DNA from: Fontivita pretiosa
GTDB taxonomy: Bacteria; Planctomycetota; Phycisphaerae; Tepidisphaerales; Tepidisphaeraceae
Length of the DNA: 64,000 nucleotides
Direction: 5' to 3'
Assembly (NCBI RefSeq): GCF_050410795.1
Contig: NZ_CP191258.1
Coordinates: 3,162,001-3,226,000, forward strand
Made by a program: the position numbers and the translations under genes. Below the pieces are notes generated by a model. That model was not told the origin of the DNA. It ran no database searches and was given only the letters and a program-made list of their open reading frames with translations. Shown piece after piece: positions 37,000 through 45,221 of this stretch (its first letter is position 1; each line of letters opens with the position of its first letter).

Positions 37000-39900
37000 G
37001 TGACGTCAGGCTCCGATGCAACTTCAGAACCTCTGCCCCGCCGCCGGCCACGCCCGCGGCTGCTGCGCTGGCGGCGACGCATCCTGATCGCGCTGCTGGT
37101 GCTGCCGCTGCTTCTGCTGGCCAGCGTTCAGGCAATCCTCTGGAGCAATCTTCCCCGCCGGCTGGTGATCGCGCAGGTGCAGCGGGAGCTGAAGCTGCGG
37201 GTGGCGGCAAAATCGTTCAGCACCGGATGGCTGGGGCGAAGTGTGCTTCGGGATGTGACGGTGTGGCTTCCGCTGGCCGAGGAGGCGCTGCTGGATGTGC
37301 CAGAGCTGCGGGTGCGGCACACCGGCCTGATTCCGCTGTTGCTTGGGCGCTCGCTGGAGATTCGCCGGCTGGAATTTGATTCGCCGGTGCTGCACGTGCG
37401 GCAGGATCAGAGCGGTCGTTGGAACGTGCAAGAGGCGATCCGGCGGGCCGCGTCGCGGCGCAGCGGCGGGACGGAGGATCGCCCGCGACGCGCCGCGGTG
37501 AGCATTCCCGAACTGGTGATCACTGACGCGAAGCTGTACCTGGCGGACAGCCGCGAGCACATTACCGTCGTCGAGCCGCTGACGTTCAAGGGCTGGCAAA
37601 GCGGGCCGCTGGTATATGAGTTTGACCTGAGCCTTCCCGGGCCGGGGAAGATTGTCGGGCAGCTTTCGCCGACGGTCGGCTGGGAGCATCAGGCGCGTTT
37701 CGCGTTGCGCGACACGCAGCGCATTGCAGGTTCGCTGGCGGAGCATTGGCCGCGTGGTCTGTCGGCCGACGGCGTGTGGCGTGGCCGGGTCAACTCCGAA
37801 GGGATTGAAGGTCGGCTGGAGCTGACCTCGCTGAAGGCGGCGGACCTGGCGGCTCGGGGTTCGGCGCTGGTGGGCTGGGCCGATGCGACACTGCATGTTC
37901 GCCCCGATGCGCTGGAGGTACATGCCACATCCTCGCCCGGGACACCGCCGATCCGACTGGTCTCAGGGCTCTTCAGGCTCGACGGGTCGGGCGTTCGGGG
38001 CGACGACCTTCTGGTGGCGATTGGCGACGGCCAGGCGACGGTCAGCGGGGTGTGGAACCGCGCCGATGCGTCGGCGACGCTGCGCGCCCGCTGGCGGGAT
38101 GTGGCGCTGCCCGCGGAGTTCAGCCACTCGGGCACGCTCCAGGCCAGCCTGCGCACGCCGTGGCCCAATCGTTCGCAGATCACCGCCAGCATCGATCTTG
38201 CTTCACGACACGATGCCGGCTCGCTGGCGGCGGCGATACAACTTCAGGGGCAGGGCCAGTCGTTCCGCAACATCGACTGGACGGCGACGTTCGAGAAGCT
38301 GACGCTCAGCGGTCGTCGCCGCCACCTGGAGTTGCAGCAGCTTGTCGCCAGACTGCGCAGCGGCCCGCAGCGGATCACCCTCGATGAACTGCGTCTGCCG
38401 GGCGATCAGGCGTCTGGCCTGGCCGGAAGGGGACAGCTCGATCTGGCCAGGCAACAGTGGTGGCTGTGGCTCAACGGCGAGCAATTCCCGCTGCGTGGTG
38501 CCGAGGTGCAAACGCTGGCGTTCAACTGCAATCTCTGGGGCAGCCACGGGTATGTGCAGCTTCACGAGCTGTATCTTCGCGCGGGGGATCTTCAGATCAA
38601 CGGCCAGGGCTTTTACGACAACAGGCTCCCCAGGCCGCTGCACGTGGAAGTCGGCCTGTCGCACGCTTCGCCGCCGGGGATGGAGCTTTCGCCGCTGATC
38701 CAGGGTTGGTTGGCGGGGCAGGTGAAGCTGGTCGGGACGATCAGTCCCATGGAGCTGGAGCTTGACGGGCAGCTTCAGGCCAGCGAGTTGCGGCTTGGTG
38801 GCCGCGAGGTGGGGCAGATTCGTGCGCAGCTTGCCGGGCGGATCCGGCCCGACGGTGCGGAGGTGGCGACCCGGGAGCTGGAGATGCTCGGGGGGCGATG
38901 GAGGCTGAGCGGCGAATGGCCGGGCGATGCGGCGCAGCCGCCGCGACTGCGGATCGAGGTCCGGGATCTGCCGGCGGCTGAGGTTGCGCAGGTGACGGGG
39001 CTGCAAGGGCTGGGCGGCGGGTCGCTGACGGCGCAGGCGAGCCTGGACATCCCCGCACTTGGCCTGCGGGCGGTGCAGGGCGTCGGACAGTTGCACGCGA
39101 CCAACCTGCGGTACCGCGACTTCGTGGCCGATCGCGCCACGGCGCAGATGCGGCTGCATGACGGCGTGTTGCGCGTCGAGCCGGTCGAGCTGTGGCAGGG
39201 CGATGGACAGGTCAGAGCGGGGCTGACGCTGGCGCTGTGGCGACCGGAGCAGGTGGCGATCGAGGTCCAGGCGCAAAGGTGGCCGGTGCAGGCCGAAGGG
39301 CAGGCGGCGCGGGCTGTGGTGGACGGGCATGCCAAGCTGCTAATGGATGCGCGACAGAAGCAGGCCACCGGGCCGCTGCGCCTCAGCGCCGACCTGACGG
39401 CCCGGCAGCAGCCGTTGGGAACGCTGCGTGTGGATGCGGAGTTGAGTGGCTCGACGGCGAGGGCCACGCAGATCCAGGCGCAGGTGCTGGGTGGCATGGT
39501 GCAGGGGTGGCTGGCGTGGAACTGGCAGGACCCGATCGACGGCACGGCGGGACAGATCCGCTGGGACGGGCTGGACCTGAGCGGGCTGGGCGAGTGGTTT
39601 CCGCGGCTGAAGGATCTGCGTGGGCGGTTGTCGGGATCGACCAGCCTGGCTGCTGCCGACAGCCGCCACGCGCTGGGTCCGCTGCGGCTGGAGCTGGCCG
39701 GCGACGTTGCCGACGGACAGTTGGGGGCGATGCGGATCCGCGGGCTGCATGCCACCGTCTTTTTTGATCGCGATCGCGTGGTGACGGATGGGACGCAGTT
39801 TGATCTGGCGGATGGCACGGTTCACCTGTTCGCCCGCGCCACGCGACGTCGCGGCGACGATGCGGCGACGGCGCTGCTTGCTGTGCGGTTGGAGGGGCTG

Positions 39901-40491
39901 GATTTGAATCAGGTGGTGCATGCCTTTGCGCCCGAGGCCGAGCCGATGGCCGGTCGGCTGGCTGGGAGCATCACCATCGCCGGCGACCCGCGCAACCGCG
40001 ACAGTCTGTTCGGCGATGTCGAGGCCGTGTTGAGCGAGTCGGAACTGATCAACTTCGATCCGGTGGGAGTGTTGTACGACCTGATGCGGATCGGGCGATC
40101 CGCCGGCGAAGGCAAGCCGACGGGAACGGCACGAATACAGGCCAGACTGGAACGCAGCACCCTGGGCATCACCGCGGCGCGGATTTACAACCGGGGCGTG
40201 TATATTCGGGCCGCCGGTGAGATTCGCGATGTCTGGAACATCCCCGACAGCCCCATCGAAGGCAGCGCCGTGGGATCGGCCAGACCCCTGAGCGAACTGA
40301 AGCTGCCATTCATGGCTGACGTGGATCAGATTCTGGGTGTTCTCCAGGCCAACGTCACGCCGGTAACGATCGGCGGGACGCTGCGCCGGCCGATCGTCAA
40401 GCCTGCTACGTTCGGCGAGCTGGGCCAGACGATGCGAAAGCTGCTGCTGGGCGACGTGCGCGAGGAGACCCGCCCGACTGTGGCGGAGTGA
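37000..40491 (+). CDS. AsmA-like large envelope protein
   Basis: About 1163 residues from a GTG 7 bp after the lipoprotein stop; the open frame upstream to the TTG at 36949 would overlap that gene. One N-terminal helix (ILIALLVLPLLLLASVQAIL) is followed by long beta-strand-rich repeats of the AsmA type (DVPELRVRHTGLIPLLLGRS, LEIRRLEFDSPVLHVRQD). The C-terminal part contains the AsmA-like LAGSITIAGDPRNRDSLFGD and ends with VTPVTIGGTLRRPIVKP. AsmA-family proteins form bridge-like channels for lipids between membranes. A role in envelope lipid transport is likely by family. Confidence 0.85.
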   Translation: MTSGSDATSEPLPRRRPRPRLLRWRRRILIALLVLPLLLLASVQAILWSNLPRRLVIAQVQRELKLRVAAKSFSTGWLGRSVLRDVTVWLPLAEEALLDVPELRVRHTGLIPLLLGRSLEIRRLEFDSPVLHVRQDQSGRWNVQEAIRRAASRRSGGTEDRPRRAAVSIPELVITDAKLYLADSREHITVVEPLTFKGWQSGPLVYEFDLSLPGPGKIVGQLSPTVGWEHQARFALRDTQRIAGSLAEHWPRGLSADGVWRGRVNSEGIEGRLELTSLKAADLAARGSALVGWADATLHVRPDALEVHATSSPGTPPIRLVSGLFRLDGSGVRGDDLLVAIGDGQATVSGVWNRADASATLRARWRDVALPAEFSHSGTLQASLRTPWPNRSQITASIDLASRHDAGSLAAAIQLQGQGQSFRNIDWTATFEKLTLSGRRRHLELQQLVARLRSGPQRITLDELRLPGDQASGLAGRGQLDLARQQWWLWLNGEQFPLRGAEVQTLAFNCNLWGSHGYVQLHELYLRAGDLQINGQGFYDNRLPRPLHVEVGLSHASPPGMELSPLIQGWLAGQVKLVGTISPMELELDGQLQASELRLGGREVGQIRAQLAGRIRPDGAEVATRELEMLGGRWRLSGEWPGDAAQPPRLRIEVRDLPAAEVAQVTGLQGLGGGSLTAQASLDIPALGLRAVQGVGQLHATNLRYRDFVADRATAQMRLHDGVLRVEPVELWQGDGQVRAGLTLALWRPEQVAIEVQAQRWPVQAEGQAARAVVDGHAKLLMDARQKQATGPLRLSADLTARQQPLGTLRVDAELSGSTARATQIQAQVLGGMVQGWLAWNWQDPIDGTAGQIRWDGLDLSGLGEWFPRLKDLRGRLSGSTSLAAADSRHALGPLRLELAGDVADGQLGAMRIRGLHATVFFDRDRVVTDGTQFDLADGTVHLFARATRRRGDDAATALLAVRLEGLDLNQVVHAFAPEAEPMAGRLAGSITIAGDPRNRDSLFGDVEAVLSESELINFDPVGVLYDLMRIGRSAGEGKPTGTARIQARLERSTLGITAARIYNRGVYIRAAGEIRDVWNIPDSPIEGSAVGSARPLSELKLPFMADVDQILGVLQANVTPVTIGGTLRRPIVKPATFGELGQTMRKLLLGDVREETRPTVAE

Positions 40492-40611
40492 ATGCGAATT
40501 CCGACTTTTGATTCGCGGCTTTTGATCTGTGCGTTGACGGGGCGTAACGGGCTGGCGTGCGTCGTCCAAATTGATGGGGTGCCACAGACCCCTCCAGCAG
40601 TGTTTGTGTGT

Positions 40612-40663
40612 GGCACGGGCCTTCCGTGCGCGCTGCCCGCTTGCACGGGCATCGGGCCTGTGC
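40612..40663. repeat. Palindromic ACGGGC..GCCCGT repeat, copy 3
   Basis: The left arm GGCACGGGCCTTCCGTGC (40612-40629) and right arm GCACGGGCATCGGGCCTGTG (from 40643) share the arrangement of the copies at 10380 and 12717. It is more degenerate. Confidence 0.6.
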
Positions 40664-40720
40664 TGAGCGGCATGAAGTGATGAAGAGCCGAGATCAGACT
40701 TTCGAATTCGAGTGCACCGC

Positions 40721-40742
40721 GCATGGCCGGGACGGCCATGCC
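40721..40742. repeat. Palindromic GGCC-GGGAC-GGCC element
   Basis: GCATGGCC, then GGGAC, then GGCCATGC: an 8-bp perfect stem with a 5-nt loop. The same GGGAC loop is found in the element at 40825, so the two belong to one family. Confidence 0.65.
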
Positions 40743-40824
40743 ACAGTTGGCTCGTCTGGGCCTTCATCGCACGCACCTGGGGGTCTGAGCGAAAAGCGCG
40801 GGTGGTCCGAGATGGGTATAAACG

Positions 40825-40841
40825 ACGGGCGGGACGCCCGT
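40825..40841. repeat. Palindromic ACGGGC-GGGAC-GCCCGT element
   Basis: A 6-bp perfect stem around GGGAC, followed by GCCACGAGTTGG. CCACAGTTGG follows the element at 40721, so the shared flank extends beyond the palindrome. Confidence 0.65.
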
Positions 40842-40943
40842 GCCACGAGTTGGCGAATGCTATCAACCGTGGTTTGACCGGAATTGCCCGGTTCGTAAAA
40901 TGCCGCGGCGATCGGGTTGATCAATCCGCGGAGAAACAGCGCT

Positions 40944-41339
40944 ATGGCATTCCAATGCATCGTCGTCACGCCGGAACAGCAGGTCTTGGATGAGCCGATC
41001 ACGCAGGCGATTGTTCCGGGGCATGACGGCAAAGTCGGCATCCTCACCGATCGCGCGCCGCTGCTGCTGAAGCTGGGATTGGGCGAGATGCGCCTGGACC
41101 TGCCCAACGGACAGAAGCGGTTTTATTACGTCGAGGGCGGCGTGGCGCAGATGAAGGACAATCGGCTGACGATCCTGACCCAGGAAGCCACGCCCGCGGC
41201 GAACATCGACGTGGAAAGCGCCCGTGCCGAACTGGCGGAAGCTGAAGCCCGCCGGATCACCGATCAGGCCAGCTACGAGGAGCGACAGCGGCGTCTGGCG
41301 CGGGCGAGGGCGCGAATCGAACTGGCGCAACGACGGTAG
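40944..41339 (+). CDS. atpC: ATP synthase epsilon subunit
   Basis: A 131-residue epsilon chain of F-type ATP synthase. The N-terminal beta-sandwich reads MAFQCIVVTPEQQVLDEPIT, AIVPGHDGKVGILTDRAPLL and FYYVEGGVAQMKDNRLTIL. A C-terminal two-helix segment follows (ARAELAEAEARRITDQ and on). It sits in the central stalk and regulates ATP hydrolysis. Length is normal (about 130-140). GGAGA lies about 9 nt before the ATG, so the longer frame from 40917 is rejected. The other atp genes are not in this window, so atpC is apart from the beta-subunit gene it normally follows. Confidence 0.93.
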   Translation: MAFQCIVVTPEQQVLDEPITQAIVPGHDGKVGILTDRAPLLLKLGLGEMRLDLPNGQKRFYYVEGGVAQMKDNRLTILTQEATPAANIDVESARAELAEAEARRITDQASYEERQRRLARARARIELAQRR

Positions 41340-41352
41340 CGTGCATCCGCCG

Positions 41353-42195
41353 TCACTTCAGGTGCTGGTTCAGGAACGCCAGCGTCTGTTCCCACGCCTG
41401 TTGCGATGCCTTGAGATTGGCGCCGTTCTGCCCGGACTGCTGTCGCAGAAAGCCGTGCCCGGCGCCCTCGTAGATGTGCTTGATGAACGTCTTGCCGGCC
41501 TTGGTCATGTCCGCGGTGGTCTGGTCGAGTGTGGCGTTCACGCGGTTGTCATTTCCTCCATAGAAGCCGATCACGGGACACTGGATCCTGGCCAGCTCGG
41601 CCGGATCCTTCGGGGCCGATCCGTAGTAGACGACGGCGGCGTTGAGCGCCGGCTGTCGCGTGGCATAGGCGAAGCTGGCGCTGCCGCCCCAGCAGAAGCC
41701 AATAGTGGCGCTTTTTCCGTTGGTGCTGGGCAGGGCCAGAGCATAGTCGCGCACGGCATCGAGTCGTTTGTGCTGATCATCGGGCGTGAGGTTGCGGATC
41801 TGCTCGCGGACCTTCTCGCCCAGCGATTCGGTCCCGCCGCCGCCGGGCCCCATCCCGCTGAGCAGGTCTGGCGCCACGGCGATGAAGCCATCGGCGGCAA
41901 GCTGGTCGGCGACGGCGCGAACCCAGTCCGTCAGTCCGAAGATCTCGTGGATCACGATCACCACGCCCGCCGGGTCCTTTCGCTCGGGGTAGACCACCCA
42001 GGTCTTAATCTTGATATCCGAACCGGCAAGCGGCACATCAACCCACTCACCGTGCCTCGGGGAATCCTTCAATCGCTGCTGCGCCGTTTCCGCCGAGGCC
42101 GGAATCTGCGCGACCTTCGTCTGCTCCTGGGCGGCGGCCAAAGAGGCAGAGGCTAACAGCGACGCGATCAGCAGGCAGAGAGGTGTGGGGTTCAT
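41353..42195 (-). CDS. Secreted dienelactone hydrolase family protein
   Basis: A 280-residue alpha/beta hydrolase with a signal peptide (MNPTPLCLLIASLLASASLA). The catalytic triad of the DLH family is visible: nucleophile Cys in GFCWGGSASF, Asp in GFYGGNDNRVN and His in GAGHGFLR. VVIVIHEIFGLTDWVRAVAD is the usual oxyanion region. The ATG at 42195 begins the signal peptide. The family hydrolyses cyclic lactones or other esters; the substrate here is unknown. It is divergent from the beta-barrel gene at 42380. Confidence 0.92.
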   Translation of the reverse strand: MNPTPLCLLIASLLASASLAAAQEQTKVAQIPASAETAQQRLKDSPRHGEWVDVPLAGSDIKIKTWVVYPERKDPAGVVIVIHEIFGLTDWVRAVADQLAADGFIAVAPDLLSGMGPGGGGTESLGEKVREQIRNLTPDDQHKRLDAVRDYALALPSTNGKSATIGFCWGGSASFAYATRQPALNAAVVYYGSAPKDPAELARIQCPVIGFYGGNDNRVNATLDQTTADMTKAGKTFIKHIYEGAGHGFLRQQSGQNGANLKASQQAWEQTLAFLNQHLK

Positions 42196-42331
42196 GCCTG
42201 CATTGTTGGGCGGCAGACCCTGCTGGGGCAAGCGCGATGTGGCGGGCGGTTATGAGCAAGCCACGAGGTTGTAACGTGCATTGATCGCGGCGCGAGCGTA
42301 TGCTGTCAAGTCCGTTCGCTTACAGGGAACT

Positions 42332-42358
42332 GACATGTTCGACATGCTCGACATGTTT
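42332..42358. repeat. Three tandem 9-mers GACATGNTN
   Basis: GACATGTTC, GACATGCTC and GACATGTTT follow one another directly, just upstream of the ribosome-binding site of the 42380 gene. The spacing of 9 nt could offer a protein-binding array; no function is shown. Confidence 0.6.
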
Positions 42359-42379
42359 TGCATCGGGAGGATCGCCTGA

Positions 42380-43195
42380 ATGAACCACTTTCGCGCGACG
42401 TGCGCGGTATTTGCGCTGGTTGTGCTGACGGGAATCACACGGGGACAACAGGCCGCGAAGGACCCGGCCGAAGAAGCTGATCAGGCCGGACCGCTGAGCT
42501 TCAGCGGGGTGCTGACCATTCCCAGTTCTTATGTTTTCCGCGGGTACGTGATCGAGGAGGATCATTTTCTGTTTCAGCCGGAGCTGACGATCACGTACAC
42601 GAGCGAGCTGGGTGGAGTCGAGGTGGCGCCGTACGTGGGCATCTGGGCAAACCTGACCGACGCGCCCGCCGACGGCGAGCCGGAATGGGTCAACGAAGTG
42701 GATCTGTACGCGGGGATAGACCTGGCCCTGCCACACGACTTCTCTCTGGGGTTCATCTACACGCTGTACAACAGTCCGGCCGATGCCTTTGACGACATTC
42801 ACGAAGTCGGCCTGACCCTCAGTCACGGCGATTTTCTGAATCCCGCGATAGGCATTTACTTCGAGATCGATAACCGCGATACGGGCGAGGAAAACACCTA
42901 CATTGAGCTGAGTCTGACTCCGGGCCTGGATATTCCGCAGATCGAAGGCTTGCGGATCGATTTTCCGCTGGTGCTGGGGTTGACGCCCGACGAGTATTAC
43001 ACCGACGAGAATGGTGACGGCGAAGTGCTGGGCTATGCGTCGGCGGGCATCGCCGCGACCTGTCCGCTGAACGACAACTGGTCCTTGTTCGCCGGCGCCG
43101 AGTATGTGCAAATGCTGGCCGACAGCGCCGAGGAATCAAACGGCGGCGACAGCTTTCAGATCGTGGGCCGCGCCGGCGTGAGTTTCAGTTATTGA
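42380..43195 (+). CDS. Outer-membrane beta-barrel protein (TorF-like)
   Basis: A 271-residue protein with a cleavable signal (MNHFRATCAVFALVVLTGIT). The start of the mature part, SGVLTIPSSYVFRGYVIEED, matches the SSNYVFRG motif of TorF-type putative porins. Alternating hydrophobic strands follow, and the C-terminus ends in aromatic SFSY as outer-membrane barrels do. The ATG has GGGAGG upstream. It is probably a porin-like channel or structural barrel; solute unknown. Confidence 0.82.
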   Translation: MNHFRATCAVFALVVLTGITRGQQAAKDPAEEADQAGPLSFSGVLTIPSSYVFRGYVIEEDHFLFQPELTITYTSELGGVEVAPYVGIWANLTDAPADGEPEWVNEVDLYAGIDLALPHDFSLGFIYTLYNSPADAFDDIHEVGLTLSHGDFLNPAIGIYFEIDNRDTGEENTYIELSLTPGLDIPQIEGLRIDFPLVLGLTPDEYYTDENGDGEVLGYASAGIAATCPLNDNWSLFAGAEYVQMLADSAEESNGGDSFQIVGRAGVSFSY

Positions 43196-43254
43196 CGTGG
43201 ATTTGAAACATCGGGTTTGATCGGATGATGAATCACCTTAACGGAGGATCTGTC

Positions 43255-44421
43255 ATGAGGACGTTGGCAACCACTGCAAAGGGAAGAAACGTGCGGCTGG
43301 TGGCCGCGCTGGTGGCGTGTCTGGCGGCGATGCTGCTGCCGCAGAGGCCCTGGCTGAGGGCGCAGGAGCAGCCGTCGGGTAGCGCCGCGGACACGAACAT
43401 GGCCCCGGCGGACGCGATCAAGGGGGAGATGAACATGACCTTCAACACGCGCACCGCCGCCGGCACGGAGGACGGTGCGCCCCGCAAGGGCGTGAAGGAC
43501 GTGTACAGCGTGAACCTGACGATCAATGGCAACCGCCAGATCGTCGGGCAGATCACGCGCCAGCCGCGGATCAAGCAGCTCCGCATTCGCACGGTCCAGC
43601 AGCCGCAGTATGACTTTGACCTGAAGTGGGTGGCGCTGTTGCGCTCGGGGCCCAAGACTGTGGGCAACTGGATCGGCGTGATGCCGGTGGATGAGCAGAC
43701 CGGAGCGTTCATCCTCGACGGCGCCGGAGATCCCCAGCGGGCCATGCGAATCGCCATCGATGTCGGACAGGCATTCACCGACCAGTTCGGCGGACGCTTC
43801 TACGGCAAGCCCGAGGACAAGACCAAGCTCAACTGGGAAACCTTCAAGCGCACCGTCCAGGGCAAGACCGTGGAATACAAATACCAGGCCGATCCGATGC
43901 GCTTCGACGGCCTGATCCTGGCTGAAGGACCGGACAAGGGCCGCTACACCCGCTGCGTGGTCAACGGCAGCCTGGATTATGATCGCGCCACCGGCAACTA
44001 CTTCGCCAAGAACCTGCGGATGTCGTACGTGTTCGACGGCAAGGAGTACAACGACACCATCACCGGAACGATCAAGTGGGTGGAAGACCCCAATCGCGCC
44101 AGCAACGGCAAGGGGCGATACGAGTTCAATCTCCGCTTCAACGAGGAGAAACACACCAAGGCCGCCCCGGAAGAAGCCGTGGCCAACATCCCCGATGAAG
44201 ACGCGATCTTCGCGGTGGACAAGCACATTCCCGCGATCACCGGGACCATCGACTACGTGGACAACTTCGGTGGATCGGTCCTGAAGGATCCGGACGGCCG
44301 ACCGCTGCCCACGACCTCCAAGGCCGTGTACAACCTCCAGGCTAACGGTTTGACCAAACAGCAGACGATGAACTTCGCGAAGCTGTGGCTGATTGCGGTT
44401 GGCCCGACAAACGACGAGTAG
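43255..44421 (+). CDS. Secreted hypothetical protein
   Basis: A 388-residue protein with a signal sequence (VRLVAALVACLAAMLLPQRP). It begins at an ATG 7 nt after GGAGG, in preference to the longer frame from 43225. The mature part is strand-rich with repeated Lys/Asp motifs (LTINGNRQIVGQITRQPRIK, later NGKGRYEFNLRFNEEKHTK). No family is recognised, and it has no Cys-rich or catalytic motif. It follows the TorF-like barrel by 59 bp in the same direction and may be co-expressed. A terminator-like hairpin follows its stop. Confidence 0.8.
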   Translation: MRTLATTAKGRNVRLVAALVACLAAMLLPQRPWLRAQEQPSGSAADTNMAPADAIKGEMNMTFNTRTAAGTEDGAPRKGVKDVYSVNLTINGNRQIVGQITRQPRIKQLRIRTVQQPQYDFDLKWVALLRSGPKTVGNWIGVMPVDEQTGAFILDGAGDPQRAMRIAIDVGQAFTDQFGGRFYGKPEDKTKLNWETFKRTVQGKTVEYKYQADPMRFDGLILAEGPDKGRYTRCVVNGSLDYDRATGNYFAKNLRMSYVFDGKEYNDTITGTIKWVEDPNRASNGKGRYEFNLRFNEEKHTKAAPEEAVANIPDEDAIFAVDKHIPAITGTIDYVDNFGGSVLKDPDGRPLPTTSKAVYNLQANGLTKQQTMNFAKLWLIAVGPTNDE

Positions 44422-44450
44422 CCGATCAGGGCCGATGGCTCAAAGGCACA

Positions 44451-44490
44451 GGGCAGAAGAGTCTGGCGAAGGCTCTTCTGCCCCTCTTAT
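44451..44490. terminator. Hairpin between convergent genes
   Basis: An 11-bp perfect stem (44451-44461 GGGCAGAAGAG with 44473-44483) and an 11-nt loop, followed by CCTCTTATTTG. It lies 30 nt after the 43255-44421 stop and could serve both converging transcripts. Confidence 0.65.
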
Positions 44491-44533
44491 TTGTGTATTT
44501 GCGCCGCAACCAATCAGCCCGAGGGGAACCGAA

Positions 44534-45034
44534 TCACTGCCCCGGGCGGAACTTCAAGGCAGCGGAGTTGATGCAATATCGCAGTCCGGTGGGCGGCGGG
44601 CCGTCTTCAAACACGTGCCCGAGATGCCCGCCGCAACGGGCGCACACCACTTCCGTGCGCATCCCATCCGCATCCGGCGGGGTCTGGACGTTGGGCGCCG
44701 CGACGGGCCTGGTGAAGCTCGGCCAGCCCGTGCCCGAGTCGAACTTGTCCGCCGAGCTGAACAATTCCAGCTCACACCCTGCGCACAGGTACATCCCGCG
44801 TTCGTGGTTGTCGTAATAGGCGTTGCGGAACGGCGGTTCGGTGCCTTTCTCGCGAAGCACGTGATACTGCTGGGGCGTGAGCAGCTTTCGCCACTCGTCA
44901 TCGCCTCGCTGGATCTTTTGAATCGAGCTCATGGTGGTGGCGTTGTTGGCCGGGGGCGAAGTCTCCCGAAGCTCGCAGCCCGCGGCGCATGACATGGCCA
45001 GGCAGGTGATGATTGCCAGTGTGATCGGCCTCAT
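44534..45034 (-). CDS. msrB: Peptide-methionine (R)-S-oxide reductase, lipoprotein form
   Basis: A 166-residue MsrB with a lipoprotein-type signal (ITLAIITCLAMSCAAGC). It reduces the R epimer of methionine sulfoxide in proteins. Zinc-binding cysteines are seen in YLCAGCELELF and VVCARCGGHLGHVF. FDSGTGWPSFTRPV is the conserved substrate loop, and GLRYCINSAALKF carries the catalytic Cys. The lipid anchor implies periplasmic repair of envelope proteins. Length is normal for the domain plus signal. It is convergent with the upstream gene. Confidence 0.95.
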   Translation of the reverse strand: MRPITLAIITCLAMSCAAGCELRETSPPANNATTMSSIQKIQRGDDEWRKLLTPQQYHVLREKGTEPPFRNAYYDNHERGMYLCAGCELELFSSADKFDSGTGWPSFTRPVAAPNVQTPPDADGMRTEVVCARCGGHLGHVFEDGPPPTGLRYCINSAALKFRPGQ

Positions 45035-45221
45035 GGTCTGCGTCTTCGCTGGCAGATCGCCGCCAGAAGCATAGGGCGGCTGTGCGACTGGTCTCCAGCT
45101 TGTCCGGGGGCATGCTCTTTTTTTTCAGCACGCAGCGATGTTGCTCGCGTGTCAGCGGCGGCAGTCGCAATTTGAGGCAAAGGCGACTATCTTCTCCTGT
45201 TTTCAAGAGGAGCTGTATTCG

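Larger units (their letters stand above)
40492..40943. other. Repeat-rich gene-free gap before atpC
   Basis: A 452-bp gap without a credible gene. It holds a cluster of palindromic elements: GGCACGGGCC...TGCACGGGCATC (40612-40663), GCATGGCC-GGGAC-GGCCATGC (40721-40742) and ACGGGC-GGGAC-GCCCGT (40825-40841). The short frames here (for example 40608-40877) are repeat-derived. A promoter for atpC must lie in the last part; GGAGA precedes the atpC ATG by about 9 nt. Confidence 0.6.

Noticed and set aside
40608..40877. Short ORFs upstream of atpC
   Set aside because: They are built from palindromic repeats and have no ribosome-binding site or homology.
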